Assembly: GCA_030765735.1 (NCBI GenBank)
Contig: JAVCBZ010000023.1
Location: 1 to 28,760 of the forward strand
Source of the DNA: Candidatus Susulua stagnicola
GTDB lineage: Bacteria > Omnitrophota > Gorgyraeia > Duberdicusellales > 4484-171
Length of the DNA stretch: 28,760 nucleotides
Direction of reading: 5' to 3'
The notes beneath the pieces were generated by a model. The model was given only the letters and a program-made list of their open reading frames with translations. It was not told where the DNA came from and searched no databases. Position 1 is the stretch's first letter. Each line of letters opens with the position of its first letter. Below, piece after piece: positions 15,053 to 21,878 of this stretch. The position numbers were made by a program, and so were the translations under genes.

Positions 15053-15945
15053 GAAAAGGGTTTTTTGTCTTTTCCCTTTTATTTTTTTGTTTAGTTTGTA
15101 GTAATTCTTTTGCTTCTGTTGAGGATGTAATTGTAATTGACTTGATTAAAAATCAAGTCAAGTTTGTTGATTTTCAATTTGGAAACAGCAAAGTTAATGG
15201 CGAATTAATTTTTGGGTTAGATAGAGATAAAGATAAAGATAAAGGTTCTTTGACATTAGAAGTAGTAGGAAAAAGTATTACTTTTGCAGATAAAGGTATT
15301 CCTTGGATAAGAATGAGATTGGTTGCAAATAAAGATAAGATCTCCATTCCTTATATTTATTTACCTCAATTTTCAGCTAAGGGTGAGATTGATTTAAATA
15401 CAAATGAACTTAATTTTGACATTGATGGTTGTTGGAAGGAGAATTCAGACTTTTTAGATGGTGAGGTAGGAATTAAAGTTAAGGCTTGGGGAGGTATAAA
15501 TAGTTTTCTTACTAGTGGCTATCTAGTAGTTGATGGTGGTAAATATAAGGGTAAGGAATTTACTCATTTGCGTATAGATTTTTTAGGAAGATTGCCAACT
15601 CTAAACATTAATGATTCCCAGCTTGTTCTTAAAAATGGTAATGTCATAGAAATTAGAGGAGTCTTGGATTTAAGAGATTTTTCAAATATATTACCGGGGG
15701 CAAAATATAGTCCTCAAAAAGTTTTTATTGATCAGTGGCAATTGTTTTCCGGAGATACTCAAAATATAGGGCTCAAGAAACAGCTTGGTGAGAAGTTTGG
15801 TATTGTTGTAGATACTGACGGAGGTAAAACAGGATCAGGACCTCAAACAGAGCTACATTATAATTTAAAGGATGATAAATTCTTGAAACTAAAAATGGAA
15901 GAAGAAGGAACTAGTTTTAGGATAGAAAACAGAAAGGATTTTTAA
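15049..15945 (+). CDS. Exported protein of unknown function in the Mla cluster (possibly AsmA/TamB-like)
   Basis: I do not recognise a named family. A signal peptide is clear: MRK, hydrophobic core FFVFSLLFFCLV, and cleavage probably after SNSFA at residue 22. The remaining ~276 residues are almost all predicted beta strand, alternating polar and hydrophobic residues (VKAWGGINSFLTSGYLVVDG, LVLKNGNVIEIRGVLDLRD). The end (TELHYNLKDDKFLKLKM, FRIENRKDF) loosely resembles the tail of TamB/AsmA-type lipid-bridge proteins. A DKDKDKDKG run (from a GATAAA microrepeat) sits near residues 59-65. It overlaps clpC (ATGA) and mlaE (TAATG), so it is translated with the transporter. A periplasmic or outer-membrane partner of MlaEFD is the best inference; LptA-like function is an alternative. 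Confidence 0.75.
   Translation: MRKGFFVFSLLFFCLVCSNSFASVEDVIVIDLIKNQVKFVDFQFGNSKVNGELIFGLDRDKDKDKGSLTLEVVGKSITFADKGIPWIRMRLVANKDKISIPYIYLPQFSAKGEIDLNTNELNFDIDGCWKENSDFLDGEVGIKVKAWGGINSFLTSGYLVVDGGKYKGKEFTHLRIDFLGRLPTLNINDSQLVLKNGNVIEIRGVLDLRDFSNILPGAKYSPQKVFIDQWQLFSGDTQNIGLKKQLGEKFGIVVDTDGGKTGSGPQTELHYNLKDDKFLKLKMEEEGTSFRIENRKDF
15137..15161. other. 11-bp perfect hairpin inside the exported-protein gene
   Basis: TTGACTTGATT and AATCAAGTCAA pair perfectly around an AAA loop, about 90 bases into the gene, just after the signal-peptide codons. A stem this long is unusual by chance in coding sequence. It may slow translation after the signal peptide or lower transcription into the mla genes; it may also simply be coincidence. 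Confidence 0.4.
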
Positions 15946-16709
15946 TGGGATTAATTAGAGGGTTAGGTCAGCTATTCCACTATATAGGAAGTATTAGTTT
16001 TTTTATAAAAAACATCTTTTGGTGGATGTTTACTAAGAAGAGAAATCTCAAATCTTTAGTTAGAGAGATAATCTTTATTGGTATTGATAGTTTTCCTTTA
16101 GTCTCCTTGATTGCTTTTTTCATTGGGATGATAATTGCTTTTCAAACTGCTTATCAACTGCAACAACTTGCTTCCGAAATTCAACTCGCTTCTTTAGTAG
16201 CTCTTTCTTTAGTAAGAGAATTAGGTCCAGTAATAGGAGCTTTGATTGTTGCTGCAAGAAGTGGAGCATCAATTACTGCTGGTATTGGTTCAATGAAGAT
16301 TAGCGAACAAGTAGATGCATTAGAGGCCTTAGGTGTAGATCCTATAGATTATTTAGTAGTTCCAAAATTTATTGCTTTAGTTATTTGTATGCCAATTTTA
16401 ATTATTTATGCTGATTTCTTAGGCATTATTGGCGGTTATGTAATTGGGTCAACTAAATTTGCTATTCCAGCTGGTCTTTATTTTAGAATGACTTTTGATG
16501 CTTTGAGATTTAAAGACATTTTGAGTGGTCTTGCTAAGAGTGTTTGTTTTGGCAGTGTGATTGCTTTTATTTCTTGTTATGAAGGATTTAGACCATTTTC
16601 TTCTAATGATGTTTCACGTTCAGTAACTCATTCAGTAGTAAGATCTTTTATGCTTATTATTATTACTGATTGTATTTTAACAGCAATTTTTTACTTTACT
16701 TGGATATGA
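15945..16709 (+). CDS. mlaE: Lipid-transport ABC permease MlaE
   Basis: MlaE is the inner-membrane permease of the MCE/Mla system that moves phospholipids between inner and outer membranes. The family hallmark is present: RELGPVIGALIVAARSGASI (91-110), followed by GSMKISEQVDALEALGVDP (115-133). About five to six hydrophobic helices are visible. An amphipathic N-terminal helix (about 1-40) precedes them. There is no fused STAS domain, and no mlaB gene follows. Length 254 is normal. It starts within the upstream stop (TAATG) and overlaps mlaF by four bases, so these genes form a tightly coupled unit. Confidence 0.95.
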   Translation: MGLIRGLGQLFHYIGSISFFIKNIFWWMFTKKRNLKSLVREIIFIGIDSFPLVSLIAFFIGMIIAFQTAYQLQQLASEIQLASLVALSLVRELGPVIGALIVAARSGASITAGIGSMKISEQVDALEALGVDPIDYLVVPKFIALVICMPILIIYADFLGIIGGYVIGSTKFAIPAGLYFRMTFDALRFKDILSGLAKSVCFGSVIAFISCYEGFRPFSSNDVSRSVTHSVVRSFMLIIITDCILTAIFYFTWI

Positions 16710-17458
16710 TAAAAATACGAAAAATCTACAGAACTTTTGGCCAAAAACATGTTTTAAAAGGGGTTAGCCTTACGGTAAATAAGGGTGAGAACTATTTATT
16801 GATTGGACGTAGTGGCGCTGGTAAGACAGTATTGCTTAAGAATATTCTTGGCTTAATAAGGCCAGATTCAGGAACTATTGCTATTGATGGTACAGATATT
16901 ACTCAGCTACCTAAGAAGAAGTTGGAGAAGGTTAGATTACAATTTGGTTTAGTTTTTCAAGGCAGTGCTCTTTTTGATTTTTTAACTATAGATGAAAATG
17001 TAGGTTTCTTTTTTTATCAGCATACAAAATTAAAAAAATTTATAATAAGAAAAAAAGTAACTGAAACTTTAGCTTTGGTTGGCTTAGAAGGTATAGAGGA
17101 TATGTATCCTTATGAGTTAAGTGGAGGGATGAGAAAAAGAGTAGCTATAGCTAGAGCAGTTATTTATAATCCTAAGATTATAATTTATGATGAGCCGACT
17201 ACTGGGATTGACCCTATTGCTGTGGATAAAATAGTAACTTTGATTGAAGACCTACATCAGCGCCTGGCTATTACTTCAGTAGTAGTAACTCATGATTTAG
17301 AAGTTGGTTTAAAACTTGCTGATCGGTTAGCGTTTTTATTAGGCGGAAGGATAATTTTTGAGGGTGATAAAAAGGATTTAGAAAAAACTAAAGATGAAAG
17401 ACTAATCCAGTTTTTAAGAGGAGCTTCTGGTGGCCCGATAAGGGAAATGGAAGTTTAA
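16706..17458 (+). CDS. mlaF: Lipid-transport ABC ATPase MlaF
   Basis: This is the ATPase of the Mla system. It has Walker A GRSGAGKT (34-41), the family's VFQGSALFDFLTIDENV (83-99), signature ELSGGMRKRVAIARA and Walker B IIIYDEPTTGIDP. The LSGGM signature and the FDxLT stretch are typical of MlaF rather than other importers. ATG at 16706 gives 250 residues and begins IKIRKIYRTFGQKHVLKG, as expected. An upstream in-frame start at 16670 would lie inside mlaE and is rejected. It overlaps the mlaE stop (ATGA) and is followed 17 bases later by mlaD. Confidence 0.95.
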   Translation: MIKIRKIYRTFGQKHVLKGVSLTVNKGENYLLIGRSGAGKTVLLKNILGLIRPDSGTIAIDGTDITQLPKKKLEKVRLQFGLVFQGSALFDFLTIDENVGFFFYQHTKLKKFIIRKKVTETLALVGLEGIEDMYPYELSGGMRKRVAIARAVIYNPKIIIYDEPTTGIDPIAVDKIVTLIEDLHQRLAITSVVVTHDLEVGLKLADRLAFLLGGRIIFEGDKKDLEKTKDERLIQFLRGASGGPIREMEV

Positions 17459-17475
17459 AGATAAGGAGGGAATAA

Positions 17476-18180
17476 ATGGCAATTAATTTATGGGATAGGA
17501 AAAAAAGTTTTGCTTATATAAAATTAGGTAGTTTTTTCTTAATTGCCTTTGGCTTATTTTTTATTACTCTTCTTTCAATGCGAGAAGTTAATATTTTTAA
17601 AGGTCATTATACTATAGTTATTAAATTTGATTTTTCTGAAGGCTTGCGTCCGTCTTCTCCAATTCGTTTTTGTGGTGTAGATGTTGGTGAAGTTAAAAAA
17701 GTTACAATTAAGGAAGAAAATAACAAACCTAAAGTTTATGTTCTTTCTAAAATAGATAAAGGAGTAAAAATTCCTAAAAGCTCAAGTTTTTTTATTAATA
17801 GTTTGAGTTTATTTGGTGAGAAATATTTAGAGATTAATCCACCTGAGGAAGCTAAAGCCTATATAAATGAGGGGGATGTTCTTGAGGGAATTTCACCTGT
17901 ACCTCTTTTTGGCCTTTTTGCTACATTTAATCAAACAATGAGAGAAATAGAACGATTTGTAAAAGAAGGGAAGGTTAAAACTTCTTTTGAAAATATATTG
18001 GATAATGTAGAAGGTATAAGCATAGACATAAAAGGATTAATTAGTGATATGAGAAATAATCAGGGAACAATAGGTAGGTTGATTAATGATGATTCTTTGT
18101 ATCAAACCACTGAAGAGTTTTTGACGGATTTAAAAGAAAATCCTTGGAAGTTATTGCATAAACCAAAGAAAAAAAATTAA
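17476..18180 (+). CDS. mlaD: MCE-domain lipid-binding protein MlaD
   Basis: MlaD is anchored in the inner membrane and forms the periplasmic hexameric ring that receives lipids from MlaE. A single helix (about 15-35) is followed by one MCE domain (about 43-122, with FSEGLRPSSPIRFCGVDVGEV and FFINSLSLFGEKYLEI). A helical tail carries QGTIGRLINDDSLY (196-209) and NPWKLLHKPKKKN at the end, both common in MCE proteins. AGGAGG at 17464-17469 lies six bases from the ATG. MlaC and MlaA-like genes are not present nearby. A 147-base repeat-rich gap follows. Confidence 0.95.
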   Translation: MAINLWDRKKSFAYIKLGSFFLIAFGLFFITLLSMREVNIFKGHYTIVIKFDFSEGLRPSSPIRFCGVDVGEVKKVTIKEENNKPKVYVLSKIDKGVKIPKSSSFFINSLSLFGEKYLEINPPEEAKAYINEGDVLEGISPVPLFGLFATFNQTMREIERFVKEGKVKTSFENILDNVEGISIDIKGLISDMRNNQGTIGRLINDDSLYQTTEEFLTDLKENPWKLLHKPKKKN

Positions 18181-18202
18181 GTCAGAAACCCGCAAGTAGT
18201 AA

Positions 18203-18300
18203 ATGAGTTAATGGGTGAAAGAGCAGATGAGTGAATGGGTTAATGAGAAAATGAGTATCCCTATCTACCCATATACTCATTTACCTTTATACCCATTTAC
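18203..18300. repeat. 24-base periodic repeat folding into a 28-bp imperfect hairpin
   Basis: ATGAGTKAATGGGT starts at 18203 and 18227, and its first six bases recur at 18251, an exact 24-base period. The inverted form follows (ATACTCATTT at 18273-18282, ACCCATTTAC at 18291-18300). The arms 18231-18258 and 18273-18300 align end to end over 28 positions: 9 of 10 paired in the outer part, a poorly matched 8-base middle, and 10 of 10 in the inner part, around a 14-base loop. It fills the gap between mlaD and radA; no CDS is present. No T-run follows, so a standard terminator is unlikely. A dispersed palindromic repeat or a structured RNA is possible. Confidence 0.65.
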
Positions 18301-18327
18301 TAGTTAGCCAAAATAGTTAGTTTAATA

Positions 18328-19665
18328 ATGTTTAATTGTTCTGAATGTGGTTATACATCAGTTAAGTGGTTAGGTAAGTGTCCTCTTTGTCAGGGTTGGG
18401 AGACTTTTGTCCAAAAAATAGAGGAGAAAAAAAGTAACAAAAAGCGCTTGGGAGAAAAGAATCCACCAAAGCTGTTTAGAGATATTGAAGGCAAAGAACT
18501 TGGTAGAATTCCTACGGGATTAAATGAGTTTGATCGAATCTTAGGCGGAGGTTTAGTTGAGGGAGAAGTAATCCTTATTGGTGGAGCTCCTGGAGTAGGC
18601 AAATCGACATTGCTCCTAGAAATTAGTTCTTCTCTTTCTTCAAGAGGCAAAACTCTTTATGTTAGTGCTGAAGAATCTCCACAGCAGATAGGTCTTCGGG
18701 CAAAGAGATTAGGAAAGAGTGAATTAGACAATATTTATATAGTTGGTGAAGATAGGATTGAAGATGTTTTTGAGCATATAAAGAAAGAAAAGTTTAAGTT
18801 TGTAGTAATAGATTCTATTCAGGTAGTTCATACTCTAGCTTGTGAAGGAAACAAAGGCAGCATTTCTCAAATTAGAGGTTGCGCTGATTATCTTACCCAG
18901 ATTGCTAAATCATTAGGAGTGATTATCTTTATAGTTGGTCATGTAACCAAAGATGGAGCAATTGCTGGGCCAAAATTATTAGAACATATTGTAGATTGTG
19001 TTTTATATTTTGAAGGGGAAGTTCTTTCTAACTATCGAATTTTACGTTCAATAAAAAATAGATTTGGTTCGACTGGTGATATCGCTGTATTTGAGATGAA
19101 GTCTACTGGATTGGAAGAAGTTAAAAAGATAAGTGATATTTTTCTTCCTCATCGTGAACAGTCTTTTTCAGGTAGCTGTGTAATTTGTGCTATTGAGGGC
19201 TTAAGGCCTTTATTGATTGAACTTCAGTCTTTAGTTAGTAGATCTAACTTTGGAATAGCTCGCAGAAGAAGTCAAGGTTTTGATTTTAATCGTTTTTCTC
19301 TTTTAGTAGCTATAATTGAGAAGAGAGTAAAACTTTCTTTATCTACTGAAGATGTTTTTCTAAATGTTGCTGGTGGCCTAAAAATAAATGATCCAGCCGC
19401 AGACTTAGGAGCAGTTATGGCTATTATTTCTAGTTTTAAGGATAAAGTTACTCCGATAAGTAGTGTTTTTATTGGAGAAATTGGTTTAGCTGGGGAGTTA
19501 AGAAGAGTTAATAATATTAATTTAAGATTAAAGGAAGTAGAGAGAGCTAATTTTAAGCATTGTGTAATTCCGGCAACAAATTTAAAGGAGGTGGATAAAA
19601 AAATTAATATTGAGGTTAGGGGATTTAATGCTTTAAGCGAAGTTATTAAGGATGTGTTTAATTAA
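18328..19665 (+). CDS. radA: DNA repair protein RadA
   Basis: RadA is a RecA-related helicase that drives branch migration during recombination repair. Domains in order: a four-cysteine zinc finger (C4, C7, C18, C21), a RecA-like ATPase with Walker A GGAPGVGKST (85-94), the RadA-specific KNRFG motif (243-247), and a Lon-protease-like C-terminal domain (about 265-445) without proteolytic role. Length 445 is standard. The start lacks a ribosome-binding site and lies 28 bases after the large hairpin. In Bacillus radA directly follows clpC; here the Mla module lies between. disA, which usually follows radA there, is absent. Confidence 0.96.
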   Translation: MFNCSECGYTSVKWLGKCPLCQGWETFVQKIEEKKSNKKRLGEKNPPKLFRDIEGKELGRIPTGLNEFDRILGGGLVEGEVILIGGAPGVGKSTLLLEISSSLSSRGKTLYVSAEESPQQIGLRAKRLGKSELDNIYIVGEDRIEDVFEHIKKEKFKFVVIDSIQVVHTLACEGNKGSISQIRGCADYLTQIAKSLGVIIFIVGHVTKDGAIAGPKLLEHIVDCVLYFEGEVLSNYRILRSIKNRFGSTGDIAVFEMKSTGLEEVKKISDIFLPHREQSFSGSCVICAIEGLRPLLIELQSLVSRSNFGIARRRSQGFDFNRFSLLVAIIEKRVKLSLSTEDVFLNVAGGLKINDPAADLGAVMAIISSFKDKVTPISSVFIGEIGLAGELRRVNNINLRLKEVERANFKHCVIPATNLKEVDKKINIEVRGFNALSEVIKDVFN

Positions 19666-19683
19666 ATAATTTATATAAATTAT
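19666..19683. other. 18-bp A/T palindrome in an A/T-only gap
   Basis: ATAATTTATATAAATTAT is a perfect 18-bp palindrome starting right after the radA stop. It is part of a 60-base run (19657-19716) with no G or C, ending in a T-rich tract just before the yacL ribosome-binding site. It could act as a weak terminator, as an upstream A/T element for a promoter, or as a binding site for a nucleoid protein. Confidence 0.4.
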
Positions 19684-19726
19684 ATTTTATATTTATATTT
19701 TATTATTTTTTTTAAAGGAGGTTTTC

Positions 19727-20716
19727 ATGAGTGGTTTGTTTTTTTTAAGAATGTTGTTTATTTTTATTTTTACTGGTATAGGTTATTCTTTGGGAGGGGT
19801 TGTACCTATTTTTTCTGCTGGCCTAGGATTTATTGGTGGTGTGGTTATTGTTATTATTGAAATTTTTAGTCGACGAGCATCTTTAAAAGGGCTTTCAAGC
19901 GCAGTATTTGGAATAATCTTAGGGCTTATAATTGCTTGGATATTCGGTGCTACCTTAGATCAATTCAAATTTCCTAGTGATTTTCCGGCAAATATAATTC
20001 AAAGTATTAAGCTGATTGTTACTTTTATATTTGTGTATCTTGGATTAACTTTAGGCATTAAAGGTAAAGATGAGTTCAATTTAGTAATTCCTTATGTTAA
20101 ATTTAAACGTCAAAGCCAGGGAGAAGAATCTGTTATTGTTGATACTAGTAGTATTATCGATGGAAGAATTTTAGATATTGTTAAGACTGGATTCATTGAA
20201 GCAAAATTCGTTGTTCCTAGATTTGTTCTTAATGAACTTCATGCTTTATCAGATTCTACTGACCATATGAAACGTCAAAAAGGAAAAAGAGGGATTGAAA
20301 TACTTCATTCTCTAAAGAAGGAGCCTAAGATTGATGTAGAAATATATGACAAGAGTGTTGAAGGCGTAAAAAGCGTTGATGAAAAAATTATAAGATTGGC
20401 GCAGACAGCAGACGCTGAGGTATTAACTACTGATTATAATTTAAATCGTATTGCTCAGCTTCAAGGGGTAAAAGTTCTAAATATTAATGACCTTGCTAAT
20501 GCCCTAAAGCCAACATTCATTGCTGGACAAAGGTTTTCCTTAAAGCTAATCAAAGAAGGCAAAGAACATAATCAGGCTGTGGGTTATTTGGAAGATGGCA
20601 CTATGGTGGTAGTGGAGAATTCACGGCGTTTGGTTGGTAAGACTGTTAATATTGAGGTTACCTCAATATTGCAGAGCTCCAGCGGTAGGATTGTATTTAC
20701 TAAATTAGTTGGATAA
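19727..20716 (+). CDS. yacL: Membrane-anchored PIN-TRAM protein (YacL family)
   Basis: A membrane-bound putative ribonuclease. Four hydrophobic helices occupy about 5-110. The PIN nuclease domain follows (about 134-260) with the acidic residues expected at the active site: D139 in VDTSSIIDGR, E170 in FVLNELHAL, D218 in VDEKI and D236 in TTDYNLN. A TRAM RNA-binding domain closes the protein (about 265-327, IKEGKEHNQAVGYLEDGTMVVVE). Its substrate is not established. AGGAGG at 19716-19721 is five bases from the ATG. The position between radA and ispD matches the Bacillus yacL locus. Confidence 0.93.
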   Translation: MSGLFFLRMLFIFIFTGIGYSLGGVVPIFSAGLGFIGGVVIVIIEIFSRRASLKGLSSAVFGIILGLIIAWIFGATLDQFKFPSDFPANIIQSIKLIVTFIFVYLGLTLGIKGKDEFNLVIPYVKFKRQSQGEESVIVDTSSIIDGRILDIVKTGFIEAKFVVPRFVLNELHALSDSTDHMKRQKGKRGIEILHSLKKEPKIDVEIYDKSVEGVKSVDEKIIRLAQTADAEVLTTDYNLNRIAQLQGVKVLNINDLANALKPTFIAGQRFSLKLIKEGKEHNQAVGYLEDGTMVVVENSRRLVGKTVNIEVTSILQSSSGRIVFTKLVG

Positions 20717-20736
20717 AAGGGTTTATAACAATTATT

Positions 20737-21405
20737 ATGGCATCAAAAGTTGGTGTGATTATAGTTTCAGCCGGTAGAGGGAAGAGATTGGCTAAGGGGG
20801 ATAAAGCCATCTTTAAATTAGACAATCAACCTCTTTTTTGTAAGGCTCTTAATACTTTTTCTAAGATAAAGCAAATAGCTGAAATTGTATTAGTTTTACG
20901 AAAAACTAATTTTGCTCTAGCAAAAAAGTATACTAAGGGTAAGAATGTCAAAATAGTTGAAGGCGGGGCAAAAAGAGCTGAGTCAGTATTTAAGGGCTTG
21001 TTGGCCTTGAGTGAAGATACTGGGTATGTTCTTATTCATGATGGAGCTAGACCTTTTGTAACTAAAAAGATAATTCTAAATATGATAGATGAACTAAAAA
21101 AACATTCAGCAGTAATTTGTGGACTAAAGTGCCCAGATACTTTAAAATTAGTTAAGAATGGGTTTGTAAAGGAGACTTTGGATAGAGTTGATAAATATTT
21201 GATTCAAACTCCTCAAGGTTTTAAAAAGGGAAAACTTGTTTCAGCTTACAAGAAATTAAAAACTAAAAATCTTACTGATGACTCTCAATTGTTAGAGATA
21301 ATGGATGAGAAGGTTAAAATAATTCCTGGAGATTTATTAAATTTTAAGATAACCTATCCTCAAGATTTAAAATTAGCTAAAATAATTTGTGATGAAAGAT
21401 TATAG
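20737..21405 (+). CDS. ispD: 2-C-methyl-D-erythritol 4-phosphate cytidylyltransferase IspD
   Basis: IspD joins CTP to MEP in the non-mevalonate isoprenoid pathway. The CTP-binding start VIIVSAGRGKRLAKGDKAIF (8-26) has the glycine-rich loop and the conserved Lys, though the usual proline before that Lys is Asp. Other family marks: AKRAESVFKGL, HDGARPFV, CPDTLKLV, YLIQTPQGFKKG, LTDDSQLLE and the KITYPQDL segment near the end with the second catalytic Lys. Length 222 is normal. No ribosome-binding site is close to the ATG. It overlaps ispF by 14 bases, the usual pairing. Confidence 0.93.
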   Translation: MASKVGVIIVSAGRGKRLAKGDKAIFKLDNQPLFCKALNTFSKIKQIAEIVLVLRKTNFALAKKYTKGKNVKIVEGGAKRAESVFKGLLALSEDTGYVLIHDGARPFVTKKIILNMIDELKKHSAVICGLKCPDTLKLVKNGFVKETLDRVDKYLIQTPQGFKKGKLVSAYKKLKTKNLTDDSQLLEIMDEKVKIIPGDLLNFKITYPQDLKLAKIICDERL

Positions 21406-21877
21406 TGTAGGGTTAGGGTTTGATGTTCATCGGCTAAGCAAGAAAAGCAAGGATTTAATTCTTGGTGGGGTTAAAATACCGTCTGTTTTTAGTTTAATTG
21501 CTGTATCTGATGGTGATGTGGTTTTACATGCAGTAAGTGATGCAATATGCGGAGCAAGTGGTCTAGGAGATATTGGCGATTATTTTTCACCTCAGGCTAA
21601 AGAATCAAAAGGAATAGATAGCAAGGAAATTTTAAATTTTATTCTAAAGAAAATTAACAAAAATTACAGAATTGGTAATCTCGATGTTACTATTGTTACT
21701 GATAAGCCGCGGCTTTTAATTTATAAGGAAAAAATTACTAAATCTTTAAAAAAGCTTCTTAAAATTGCTAAAGTGAATGTAAAGCTTAAGTCTAAGGAAG
21801 GTTTAAATATTTTAGGTAGTAAAAATAGTGTTAGTTGTTTTGCTTTTATTTCTTTAAAAAAGTCTATAAAAAAATAA
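21392..21877 (+). CDS. ispF: 2-C-methyl-D-erythritol 2,4-cyclodiphosphate synthase IspF (divergent)
   Basis: IspF cyclises CDP-ME-2-phosphate with loss of CMP. The zinc ligands are kept: D11 and H13 in GFDVHRL and H46 in VVLHA. Also present are GASGLGDIGDYF (54-65) and NLDVTIVTDKPRL (96-108). Several usual residues differ: the active-site His of HSDGD is Val38 (AVSDGD), HFP after GDIG is DYFS, and the nucleotide-binding Thr-rich ATTTE is KLKSKE (131-136). Length 161 is normal. ATG at 21392 is preferred over GTG three bases upstream. Altered kinetics is possible; function rests on the retained metal site and the ispD partner. Confidence 0.88.
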   Translation: MKDYSVGLGFDVHRLSKKSKDLILGGVKIPSVFSLIAVSDGDVVLHAVSDAICGASGLGDIGDYFSPQAKESKGIDSKEILNFILKKINKNYRIGNLDVTIVTDKPRLLIYKEKITKSLKKLLKIAKVNVKLKSKEGLNILGSKNSVSCFAFISLKKSIKK

Positions 21878-21878
21878 T

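Noticed and set aside
16670..16705. Earlier start for mlaF.
   Set aside because: It would add residues read out of the mlaE C-terminal helix in another frame; ATG at 16706 gives the normal N-terminus and an ATGA overlap.
18203..18300. CRISPR array.
   Set aside because: Units are 14 bases on a 24-base period with only two full copies, related spacers and an inverted half; there are no cas genes.
18231..18300. Rho-independent terminator after mlaD.
   Set aside because: The hairpin is long and AT-rich and is not followed by a T-run.
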